This document shows positions 21,953 through 33,486 of a stretch of 64,000 nt of DNA, one piece after another. The stretch is from Osedax frankpressi (Eukaryota > Annelida > Polychaeta > Sabellida > Siboglinidae): positions 1,874,995 to 1,938,994 of the forward strand of contig OZ038315.1 in the NCBI GenBank assembly GCA_964035775.1. The letters run 5' to 3'. The notes below the pieces were generated by a model. The model ran no database searches. It was not told where the DNA came from and saw nothing but the letters and a program-made list of their open reading frames with translations. Position numbers and translations under genes: made by a program. Within the stretch, counting starts at the first letter, position 1. Every line of letters begins with the position of its first letter.

Positions 21953-24900
21953 ACCTACACATACCATATGCTGGACTGTGTGTAGTTGGTAAATAATCAA
22001 ATGTATCTAATTAACCTACACATACCATATGCTGGACTGTTGGTATATGGTAAATAATCAAATGTATCTAATTAACCTACATATACCATATGCTGGACTG
22101 TGTGTAGTTGGTAAATAATCAAATGTATCTAATTAACCTACACATACCATATGCTGGACTGTGTGTAGTTGGTAAATAATCAAATGTATCTAATTAACCT
22201 ACACATACCATATGCTGGACTGTTGGTAGTTGGTAAATAATCAAATGTATCTAACTAAGCTACACATACCATATGCTGGACTGTGTGTAGTTGGTAAATA
22301 ATCAAATGTATCTAACTAACCTACACATACCATATGCTGGACTGTGTGTAGTTGGTAAATAATCAAATGTATCTAACTAACCTACACATACCATATGCTG
22401 GACTGTTGGTAGTTGGTAAATAATCAAATGTATCTAACTAACCTACACATACCATATGCTGGACTGTGTGTAGTTGGTAAATAATCAAATGTATCTAATT
22501 AACCTACACATACCATATGCTGGACTGTTGGTAGTTGGTAAATAATCAAATGTATCTAACTAACCTACACATACCATATGCTGGACTGTGTGTAGTTGGT
22601 AAATAATCAAACGTATCTAATTAACCTACACATACCATATGCTGGACTGTTGGTATATGGTAAATAATCAAATGTATCTAATTAACCTACACATACCATA
22701 TGCTGGACTGTTGGTAGTTGGTAAATAATCAAATGTATCTAACTAACCTACACATACCATATGCTGGACTGTGTGTAGTTGGTAAATAATCAAACGTATC
22801 TAATTAACCTACACATACCATATGCTGGACTGTTGGTATATGGTAAATAATCAAATGTATCTAATTAACCTACACATACCATATGCTGGACTGTTGGTAG
22901 TTGGTAAATAATCAAATGTATCTAACTAACCTACACATACCATATGCTGGACTGTGTGTAGTTGGTAAATAATCAAATGTATCTAACTAACCTACACATA
23001 CCATATGCTGGACTGTTGGTATATGGTAAATAATCAAATGTATCTAATTAACCTACACATACCATATGCTGGACTGTGTATAGTTGGTAAATAAACAAAT
23101 GTATCTAACTAACCTACACATACCATATGCTGGACTGTGTATAGTTTGTAAATAATCAAATGTATCTAACTAACCTACACATACCATATGCTGGACTGTG
23201 TGTAGTTGGTAAATAATCAAATGTATTTAACTAACCTACACATACCATATGCTGGACTGTTGGTATATGGTAAATAATCAAATGTATCTAATTAACCTAC
23301 ATATACCATATGCTGGACTGTGTGTAGTTGGTAAATAATCAAATGTATCTAATTAACCTACACATACCATATGCTGGACTGTGTGTAGTTGGTAAATAAT
23401 CAAATGTATCTAATTAACCTACACATACCATATGCTGGACTGTTGGTAGTTGGTAAATAATCAAATGTATCTAACTAAGCTACACATACCATATGCTGGA
23501 CTGTGTGTAGTTGGTAAATAATCAAATGTATCTAACTAACCTACACATACCATATGCTGGACTGTGTGTAGTTGGTAAATAATCAAATGTATCTAACTAA
23601 CCTACACATACCATATGCTGGACTGTTGGTAGTTGGTAAATAATCAAATGTATCTAACTAACCTACACATACCATATGCTGGACTGTGTGTAGTTGGTAA
23701 ATAATCAAATGTATCTAATTAACCTACACATACCATATGCTGGACTGTTGGTAGTTGGTAAATAATCAAATGTATCTAACTAACCTACACATACCATATG
23801 CTGGACTGTGTGTAGTTGGTAAATAATCAAACGTATCTAATTAACCTACACATACCATATGCTGGACTGTTGGTATATGGTAAATAATCAAATGTATCTA
23901 ATTAACCTACACATACCATATGCTGGACTGTTGGTAGTTGGTAAATAATCAAATGTATCTAACTAACCTACACATACCATATGCTGGACTGTGTGTAGTT
24001 GGTAAATAATCAAACGTATCTAATTAACCTACACATACCATATGCTGGACTGTTGGTATATGGTAAATAATCAAATGTATCTAATTAACCTACACATACC
24101 ATATGCTGGACTGTTGGTAGTTGGTAAATAATCAAATGTATCTAACTAACCTACACATACCATATGCTGGACTGTGTGTAGTTGGTAAATAATCAAATGT
24201 ATCTAACTAACCTACACATACCATATGCTGGACTGTTGGTATATGGTAAATAATCAAATGTATCTAATTAACCTACACATACCATATGCTGGACTGTGTA
24301 TAGTTGGTAAATAAACAAATGTATCTAACTAACCTACACATACCATATGCTGGACTGTGTATAGTTTGTAAATAATCAAATGTATCTAACTAACCTACAC
24401 ATACCATATGCTGGACTGTGTGTAGTTGGTAAATAATCAAATGTATTTAACTAACCTACACATACCATATGCTGGACTGTGTGTAAATGGTAAATAATCA
24501 AATGTAACTAATTAACCTACACATACCATATGCTGGACTGTGTGTAGTTGGTAAATAATCAAATGTATTTAACTAACCTACACATACCATATGCTGGACT
24601 GTTGGTATATGGTAAATAATCAAATGTATCTAATTAACCTACACATACCATATGCTGGACTGTTGGTAGTTGGTAAATAATCAAATGTATCTAACTAACC
24701 TACACATACCATATGCTGGACTGTGTGTAGTTGGTAAATAATCAAATGTATCTAATTAACCTATACATACCATATGCTGGACTGTTGGTAGTTGGTAAAT
24801 AATCAAATGTATCTAACTAACCTACATATACCATATGCTGGACTGTTGGTAGTTGGTAAATAATCAAATGTATCTAACTAACCTACATATACCATATGCT

Positions 24901-25116
24901 GGACTGTTGGTATATGGTAAATAATCAAATGTATCTAACTAACCTACACATACCATATGCTGGACTGTTGGTAGTTGGTAAATAATCAAATGTATCTAAC
25001 TAACCTACACATACCATATGCTGGACTGTGTGTAGTTGGTAAATAATCAAATGTATCTAATTAACCTACACATACCATATGCTGGACTGTGTGTAGTTGG
25101 TAAATAATCAAATGTA
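21953..25116. repeat. 61-bp satellite-like array (about 52 copies)
   Basis: Highly homogeneous 61-bp units with an invariant ACATACCATATGCTGGACTG core, then one of three variants (gtgtgtagttgg, gttggtagttgg, gttggtatatgg), then TAAATAATCAAATGTATCTA. Rare markers repeat 1,220 bp apart (ctaactaagc at 22,251 and 23,471; ataaacaaat at 23,091 and 24,311), showing a 20-unit higher-order duplication. On the minus strand each unit reads ACAG, then 11 bases ending in ATG, then GTATGTGT. It lies upstream of the TRPA start codon. Confidence 0.97.
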
Positions 25117-25455
25117 ACAAACACAACTTAACCTTAACATGTTATTATTGAAAATGTCTGACGAAATCTACAAAAACCAAATACTTATTTATTGATCACA
25201 ATAAATAGATTTGTGTTCAATTTAGTCACCAGAAGTTAATATTTACTATTCTAGAAGGTAAGTAGTCTAATTCTCTGAAGAGGCCATAATTGATCAAATA
25301 TATTGAACTTGGTGCCTAGATATGTATTCGCTGAGAAACCAGTCAATAGATCATGTCCAAATATAGACATAGAAAATAATTAGGACAAGCATAGGGTAGA
25401 GTAGAAAGAGGGGTAATAGTAGGGGGTAGTAGGGTAGTAGGGAGAGTGAGCAAAT
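25117..25455. other. AT-rich unique spacer
   Basis: Between two arrays. No open frame of note, no promoter motif I can defend. Confidence 0.5.
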
Positions 25456-26335
25456 ATCCAGAGTAGGTAGATGTAGGTAGAGGTAGGTAGAGGTAGGTAG
25501 ATGTAGGTAGATGTAGAGGTAAGTAGAGGTAGGTAGAGTTAGGTAGAGGTAGATAGATGGTAGGTAAATGTAGGTAGAGGTAGGTAGATGTAGGTAGAGG
25601 TAGGTAGAGGTAGGTAGGGGTAGGTAGAGGTAGGTAGATGTAGGTAGAGGTAGGTTGATGTAGGTAGATGTAGGTAGATGTAGGTAGATGTAGGTAGATG
25701 TAGGTAGAGGTAGGTAGAGGTAGGTAGACATAGGTAGAGGTAGAGGTAGAGGTAGGTAGATGTAGGTAGAGGTAGAGGTAGGTAGAGTTAGGTAGAGGTA
25801 GAGGTAGGTAGATGTAGGTAGAGGTAGGTAGTGGTAGGTAGGTGTAGGTAGTGGTAGACAAGGGTAGGTAGAGGTAGGTAGAGGTAACTAGAGGTAAGTA
25901 GAGGTAGGTAGATGTTGAGGTAGGTAGAGGTAGGAAAGGGTAGGTAAGGGTTAATAGAGGTAGTCAGAGGTAGGTAGAGGTAGGTAGGTGTAGGTAGAGG
26001 TAGGCAAGGGTAGGTAGAGGTAGGTATATGTAGGTAGAGGTAGAGGTAGGTAGATGTAGAGGTAGGTAGATGTAGGTAGAGGTAGGTAAGTGTAGGTAGA
26101 GGTAGGCAAGGGTAGGTAGAGGTAGGTAGAGGTAACTAGAGGTAAGTAGAGGTAGGTAGATGTAGAGGTAGGTAGAAGTAGGTAATGGTAGGTAGATGTA
26201 GGTAGAGGTAGGTAAGTGTAGGTAGAGGTAGGCAAGGGTAGGTAGAGGTAGGTAGAGGTAACTAGAGGTAAGTAGAGGTAGGTAGATGTAGAGGTAGTTA
26301 GAGGTAGGTAGAGTTAGGTAGTGGTCAGTAGAAGC
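25456..26335. repeat. TAGG/TAGA degenerate array
   Basis: Mixed 4- and 6-bp steps (taggtagaggtaggtagatg) with larger duplicated blocks; for example a block with taggcaagggtaggtagagg recurs near 26,000, 26,105 and 26,230. Low-complexity Tyr/Leu/Pro/Ser/Thr frames on the minus strand are by-products. Confidence 0.95.
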
Positions 26336-26569
26336 AGGTAAAGCAATACATCCAATATATAATACATTACACTCAAAGTTAATCAATATAGTTGTGTTTT
26401 CAAAAGACAGTCAAAGTCAATTATTCTAATAATAGATGTTAGGGTCATAATTCATAATAAACAAATTTATAAAATAATATTAATTAATAATTAATTATTT
26501 ATTCTTTATTAACATATGTAAATAATTACAGTGGTATAGTATTTAATTTGCGATATTACAACGACAATA

Positions 26570-26750
26570 GAGATCTACGAACATAGCGCTTCAGTTCTCA
26601 AACAAACTAAGCATAGGTATGGCTATGGGACGTCGAGACAACCTTTCCTCCGAGTCCTCGCCCCAAGCAACTCGAGACACTTCAAACGATGATCTCCCGA
26701 CAGCTTAAAGAGATTTGTCTAGAGTTGGCAGAATCTAACATAAAGGAAGT
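26570..26750. other. CpG-containing unique island, probable exon of unresolved strand
   Basis: A clearly GC-richer, non-repetitive stretch with about ten CpG in 200 bases, in sharp contrast to its surroundings. Plus strand: an open frame from an AG at 26,616 to a GTAAAA at 26,749 includes PKQLETLQTMISRQLKEICL and ELAESNIKE. Minus strand: an open frame between CTCTAG (26,719) and AAAG|GTTGTC (26,643) includes TNLFKLSGDHRLKCLELLGA. Both have splice-like ends and neither is a family I recognise. It could be a 5' exon of the TRPA gene, an exon of another gene, or a regulatory island. Confidence 0.4.
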
Positions 26751-26869
26751 AAAACATTTACTAACAAACATACCATTACTATACATAACTACTTTTATAT
26801 AATTAATATTTTAAAAGTAATAACATGTGATTCTTACTAAACATGTCTTTATAAAATTGAATGTAAATT

Positions 26870-27440
26870 AAATTATTATTGTTGTAATTCTTTCTCAGGT
26901 CAATAGATCAACTGAAGATTGTTATGATATTCAAACAAAAAATATTATAGAAATTGTATAGAAATTGTATAGAAATTAAATAGAAATTATATAGAAATTG
27001 TATAGAAATTATATAGAAATTATATAGAAATTATATAGAAATTGTATAGAAATTGTATAGAAATTGTATTGAAATTGTATAGAAATTGTATAGAAATTGT
27101 ATAGAAATTGTATTGAAATTATATAGAAATTATATAGAAATTATATAGAAATTATATAGAAATTATATAGAAATTATATAGAAATTATATAGAAATTGTA
27201 TAGAAATTATATAGAAATTATATAGAAATTGTATAGAAATTATATAGAAATTAAATATAAATTGTATAGAAATTGTATAGAAATTATATAGAAATTGTAT
27301 AGAAATTGTATAGAAATTGTATAGAAATTGTATAGAAATTGTATAGAAATTGTATAGAAATTGTATAGATATTATATAGAAATTGTATAGAAATTGTATA
27401 AAAATTATATAGAAATTGTATAGAAATTGTATAATTGTCT
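26870..27440. repeat. 11-bp TAGAAATTATA array with unique leader
   Basis: Copies of tagaaattgta or tagaaattata fill 26,940-27,430. The leader (26,870-26,940) is repeated almost unchanged at 27,480. Confidence 0.93.
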
Positions 27441-27477
27441 ATATTATTGTCGATTGACTGGATACTTATTTACATAA

Positions 27478-27625
27478 GATTATTATTATTGTTGTAATAC
27501 TTTCTCAGATTAATAGATCAACTGAAGATTGTTAGGATATTAAAAAAAAAAATATTATAGAAATTATATAGAAATTAAATAGAAATTGTATTGAAATTGT
27601 ATAGAAATTGTATAGAAATTATAGA
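27478..27625. repeat. second, shorter copy of the leader plus 11-bp array
   Basis: Begins with the same leader as the previous entry (TTATTATTGTTGTAAT, then CTTTCTCAG, then AATAGATCAACTGAAGATTG) and continues into six or seven 11-bp units. The two leaders are about 607 bp apart in the same orientation, so this is a direct duplication whose arrays expanded unequally. Confidence 0.88.
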
Positions 27626-28480
27626 TAATAATTATTATACTGAAATAAATAATGATGTAGATTTGCTATTTGTAATAAAAAGTATCATTTGACATCATGA
27701 TGTGGAATTCTTTATATTTATATTCTACAAATAAATAAATTTGTGAATTCGAAATTAAGACAACTAAAGTCAATAGAACATTCTAATAAACCTGTTTATT
27801 GAATTCAAGTAAGTTATACTACGAGTAATATGTATACAACAAAATGGGTCTACATTATCAAATTACAAATCAGTACAAATATGTTATCAATCTAGAAATG
27901 CCTTCCCACATATAGATAAGTTATATATTAGTTTGTTTTGCCTATCTCCCCATCAAGTGTTTTTATTATTTTATCAGAGAGATATATCAATAGAGAATCA
28001 AAATAGTAAAGTATAGGTGTAAATATAGAAAAGATTATGTAGTTGAAAATTGCAGGCTATCCAGGAATCATAATTATATACAATTAATACAAATTCTATA
28101 TTAAAAATATATAAAATAGTTAATACCTCTTTAAATAGTTCCCATCTGCTTATATAGAAAATGTTATTTATAAAATATAAAGTTATTAGTGGACAACCAG
28201 AAATAGCCAGAAATCTGTGAATTTTGGTGGTAATATTCTATAGGTCTGGAATTATGTATTGCATGGCAAGTCATATTACTAATGGAATAATATAGTTGTA
28301 TATCCAGTAATTAGTCTGAAGATCTGTTACTTTGTTGCAGTTAGGTTTGCAATATGTGAAAATATGTATTAATATTCGAGAGGTAACGCATGAATAGTGT
28401 AAATATGGTATTATGTAATGTAATAATTTGATGGCTATGAGCTTATGATATGGTCATGTAAGCGAAATGAAGTAATAACA
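27626..28480. other. AT-rich unique DNA
   Basis: No credible exon or RNA gene seen on either strand; only short frames. Confidence 0.4.
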
Positions 28481-28483
28481 AAA

Positions 28484-28665
28484 GAGCTTAAATTACAGGA
28501 ACTTACTCCATATCTAGTGAATTTGTAAAAAAAAGAGCTTATATTACAGGACCTTACTCCATATCAGGTAACTAAGTAAAAAAAAAGTTTATATTATAGC
28601 AATATACTCGATATCTTGTGAATTAGTATAGACATACTCTATATCAAGTGACTTAGTAAAAATAT
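28484..28665. repeat. diverged repeat of about 67 bp, 3-4 copies
   Basis: Copies share agagcttaaattacaggaac or a variant, then ttactccatatc and a run of A. They have decayed much more than the neighbouring arrays, so this is an older or non-homogenised tandem duplication. Confidence 0.75.
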
Positions 28666-28730
28666 CTGTTGCATACTGTAATTTAGTTGAATTGTTTACT
28701 ATATATAGAACAGAGGTCATCTTATGGTAT

Positions 28731-29284
28731 GTGTGGGGTTGAGGATGGGGTTGAGGCTGGGGTTGAGGCTGGGGTTGAGGCTGGAGTTGAGGCTGGGGTT
28801 GAGGCTGGGGTTGAGGCTGGGGTTGAGGCTGGGGTTGAGGCTGGGGTTGAGGCTGGGGTTGAGGCTGGGGTTGAGGCTGGGGTTGAGGCTGGGGTTGAGG
28901 CTGGGTTTGAGGCTGGGGTTGAGGCTGGGGTTGAGACTGGGGTTGATGCTAGGGTTGAGGCTGGGGATGAGGATGGGATTGAGGCTGGGTTGAGGCTGGG
29001 GTTGAGGCTGGGGTTGAGGCTGGGGTTGAGGCTGGGGTTGAGGCTGGGGTTGAGGCTGGGGTTGAGGCTGGGGTTGAGGCTGGGGTTGATGCTAGGGTTG
29101 AGACTGGGGTTGAGACTGGGGTTGATGCTAGGGTTGAGGCTGGGGATGAGGATGGGGTTGAGGCTGGGGTTGAGGCTGGGGTTGAGGCTGGGGTTGAGGC
29201 TGGGGTTGAGGCTGGGGTTGAGGCTGGGGTTGAGGCTGGGGTTGAGGCTGGGGTTGAGGCTGGGGTTGAGGCTGGGGTTGAGAC
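28731..29284. repeat. 12-bp GGGGTTGAGGCT array
   Basis: About 46 nearly perfect copies. A variant block (gttgatgctagggttgag, then ctggggatgaggatggg) occurs twice, about 135-180 bases apart. The period is a multiple of three, so frames of VEAG, LRLG or QPQP repeats stay open; these are by-products. The G-rich plus strand has regularly spaced GGGG/GG runs that could form quadruplexes. Confidence 0.97.
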
Positions 29285-29299
29285 TTATAACTTAAGATA

Positions 29300-31764
29300 A
29301 CAATGGAGTACATGAATAGATAGTGGATATCATAGATCTACGTTTCTCTATCCGATGTATTTATATTTCTGTGCTATTAATATTCAAATTAATTACTATG
29401 ATGGTTACCATAACCGTTTCGAAAAAATGAAAAATCCTTTATAATAGATTTGCTATATTTACCTCTACAAGTATGTTTATCTATTACAAGGCTAATGCTT
29501 ATCAGTGAAAAGTATATCTCGTAAAACATTTACAGTTTGTAATGAAAATTGAATTAATTACGTTAATTTATATCATATAATATATACTACATATAATATA
29601 TGTTATACAATTTACTTTGTACATATTAAATTGACTATTTTAATTGATCGAAAGATGATTTTTGATAATCTAATATATTTTTTTCTTGAAAAAGATATTT
29701 TATATATTAATGTTTAAAATTTATTTTTTAGATAAATTTAAAACTTAAATTTTATCATTATTGGGCGTTGTCATGCAAAATTAAAATCTTATAATATAAT
29801 TTAACCATGTAATATTTAAATAATATTCCGTGAGAGATTAAGAAATTAATGTATAAATAATTACCTATTTTGCGTGTTATTAATTTATAAAATACTTCGT
29901 CATGGATCAATGACTTACTAAATGTATATTATATATTTAGAAAATTTCGAATAATTTTTCTATTTATTTATTTACTTATGTCAATCACAAATTTAATAAA
30001 TTTTGTATATCTTTGTGATATATTATTAAATTGATTTATATATATATATATCTTTTAAATTAGATTTATTTAATATTTCTTTAGAAATATTCACCTATTT
30101 AATTATAATATATAGAATATATTGTAGACTTTAATATATTTAATATTTATAAATTATATACACTGTGTTGACTTCTATTTATAACACAGTTTTAAAAAAT
30201 AGATTTTATAAATTATTTCATTTTAATATAACATACTAAATATTCTATTACTATATTTTAAATGTAATTTCGCAATAGTTATGGATGGTTTGCAATCAAT
30301 ATGTTTATACTCATATCATATTTTTTTTAAATATTATCATGAATTTATCATGTTTTAAATATTATTGATCATATAATAATTATATATTTATTTATACATT
30401 AATCATATAGTTAATGCAATATCATAGTTTAATATATTAAATACGTTTATTTATATAATTTAACTATACATTTTGATAAACTACTAATTACATAAATCAA
30501 GATAATAACTATACACAAGTTGACGACTAATAAATGTAAAGTATCAATAATGATGTAATAGTTGGAGGATTGCATATTTTATTGTTATTAAATATAATTT
30601 GACAGTTTACTGTTAGAGATGATCGTGATGCATATTGGTGTATTTTAGACAGCTTAATAGTGTACCTTAGAATATAATAAGTACACGATGATAAGATACA
30701 CGCATTACTATTAATCTCACCTCGTGATTAAATGGCTCTCTTTATTTTTACATGAAGTTTATAATTATATTTCCTTCGCATACTGAACAAATCGAGAAAG
30801 TCTAAATTTTCTATGAAAGTCGGCTTAATATTAATATTCCAAGCAATTTGTACTCATTTTGTATTTTATCCCACCCTTTTGTTTAATAAATGTAATATAA
30901 TTATCTTATTTTTATAAAGAATATATGTATCTAATATATTTAAACGATATAATTATCTAATACGTTTAAACAATTTAATATGTATAAATAATATAATATT
31001 TGATCGTTTCGAAATGCCTACGTTAAAGCGTAAATCCTGTTTTTAATTTTAAAAAAAATTGATATAACACTCCGATAAATTAATGAAACGATTTGACTAC
31101 ATACAGAGATCAACAAAGAGACTAACATACAATTTACTTAAACATGGAAAGGCCAGTATTTATAAATTAATGAAAGATCTGGACTGTTTTCTGATTAATT
31201 ACACAATACTGTTACTAACTCACATTGTATATACACTGAGTACCAGTCCTCTTCATGTACTTACACTACTTGCCATTCCTCTACACATACTTACATATAC
31301 GCCTTATTTGATATTTATAAATATGATGTACTAACAATAGATACATTAACATAATAATAATCCAGGTACCTATTCCTTGAAGTAAACCTCCTACAAAACT
31401 AATACTTATTAAATCTATTTTTGTTTTCATAAATAATAAATTGCTTTTTTTATTAACTTATTTTTTAATTGAACTGTTATCAATTAATAAATTATCAATA
31501 ATATTATTATTATTTTCTTCCTTATTCTATATTTTATTTTATAAATGTGATCTAGTTTACAAATGTATCTCCAAAGCATTGTAATATGATCTGGTATGAT
31601 TGAGTAGATGGTATAGCTTGACAATATCTAGCGGAGACCTACAATTGTTGATATTAAATATCATTAGTATATTTATTATCATTCATAGTTTATTAAATAT
31701 ATATTATAATATATTTACTTTAATATAATTATTAGTAATACATTAATTTTGAAACATAGAAACA
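29300..31764. other. AT-rich intergenic DNA
   Basis: Very AT-rich (roughly four fifths by eye), unique. An open frame at 31,083-31,334 (starting MKRFDYIQRSTKRL) has slightly higher GC but no recognisable domain and no splice phase linking it to the gene at 31,765. I treat it as unproven. Confidence 0.45.
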
Positions 31765-31884
31765 ATGTTATTTGCTGAGCATATAACTGATCATGAGGCT
31801 GCAATAACTTCATCTTGCATATCTTCGTTGAACAGACGTAAACAACTCCCTCAAGCGATTATTAGAATCGACCAGGGAAATGAG
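31765..31884 (+). CDS. basic-region protein exon 1
   Basis: ATG with A at -3 (aacaATG). Forty codons: MLFAEHITDHEAAITSSCIS then SLNRRKQLPQAIIRIDQGNE. The donor GTTTTT follows GAG (phase 0). GC content rises above the surroundings exactly over this segment. Confidence 0.55.
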
Positions 31885-33437
31885 GTTTTTATGTTGAATT
31901 ATTTATTAATAAGTTTTTTTCAATTATTGTTAAATTTAAATTTTTTACAAATGCTCATCATATACAAACTTTGAAGCGTAAGCTGATATATGTATATCAT
32001 TATTAATTTCATACAGTTATCACATTATAACGGCCATTAAAACAGATTCTGATAATGGACAGTTTACCATTTGACAGCGATCACGAAGAACTCAACAATT
32101 CTTACTTGTCTTCGTTAAATGACTCGAAGATTTATCTTCAGAATAATATGTTTCCAATATTTCATTATAACCGCATTATTCTAGTTTTATTTATAATTAA
32201 TAACAATTAACCAATTCATTATTTAATACACGATTAAAACACAATAATTACAACTTACGTAACCTAATACTGACCTAACCTCCATATACTAGCACAATAT
32301 TATCCTTACGCCGACCTCTCCTGTAATCTCTTTCAGTAAGTGTGAATCTGCTAGCAGTATCTTCGATGAACACACATTTATCATGAATGCCATCGAGGTG
32401 TCTTGCCCGTCTCTTGGTAACGACATCGGCCGACTCGAAGCCAATGGCCAACACTTCGAGGTGTCGGACGAGTGCATCAAGGAAGTGTTTGGTTTCCCTG
32501 GCAACGAAGTCAACGTTACCAGCGAATTCACCGCACCCTCGTTAGTTCTTTTCGCTGGGTCGAGTGTATTTTCACCGACGTCTAAACTATGTATTATAAC
32601 CCTTACTCTATATTGCGTAGCTCCTATTTATCGTGGTATAATCACTACAGTATGTCATGCTCTATTGGTCAATACTGATTCATTATTATTTCTCCTTTAC
32701 TAATTGACTATTTATATCATATACTGCTATAAAAGTGTATGTAGTATTGTTATCTATTATTAGATGATTGGGTTTAATTTCATATATTTATTATATGATA
32801 ACAAATAGAAAATATTTGAAAATTAAATAATACATAAATATTAATATAGCGATTATAATAATTTATATAATTTATCATTATAATTTGAATTAAACCATTT
32901 AAATAAAATAATAACTATAATAGTTTAAAATATTAATATTATGAAAACTTTATTTATCTTTAATATTGTATCTTTAATTAATAATAATCTTTATTATATT
33001 TAATTATTAAAATGTTAAATTTAACATATACAGTTTAGTTGTATAAGATTCATTTTATTAGGTAATATCAGTAAACATTAGAATTATCTGCTGAATACAA
33101 ACATCTATAATTGCTTTGCCATTACACTAATAATATACCAATTCTTTAATCCATTTATAATTTAAACCATTATTTTTAATTAATCTATAAATTATAAATT
33201 AACCAGAAAATAAAAAGTAAATTACATATAATTAATGTTATATTAATTATAGACCTATAAGTGTTATACGTATCTAATGTTTGTAATATATAAAAACATT
33301 TAAAAAAATTTCATTTTAAATGCAATATTTAATTTTATGACTAAAAAATATAATACTTTTTTATCATTAATATATTTATAATTGAACTATTATTTATTTG
33401 TAATCGAAATGTTTATAATAATATTAAATTGATATAT

Positions 33438-33486
<49 letters not shown>

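Noticed and set aside
25343-26386. Minus-strand Tyr/Leu/Pro/Thr-rich frames
   Set aside because: Translations of the TAGG/TAGA array in overlapping frames; no other coding evidence.
28687-29313. Frames of VEAG, LRLG and QPQP repeats
   Set aside because: By-products of a 12-bp array that is a multiple of three. Open in several frames on both strands, no non-repetitive coding flank.
31083-31334. 83-codon frame starting MKRFDYIQRSTKRL
   Set aside because: Hydrophobic and Thr/Leu-rich towards the end, no recognised domain and no splice phase joining the next gene; kept only as a note.
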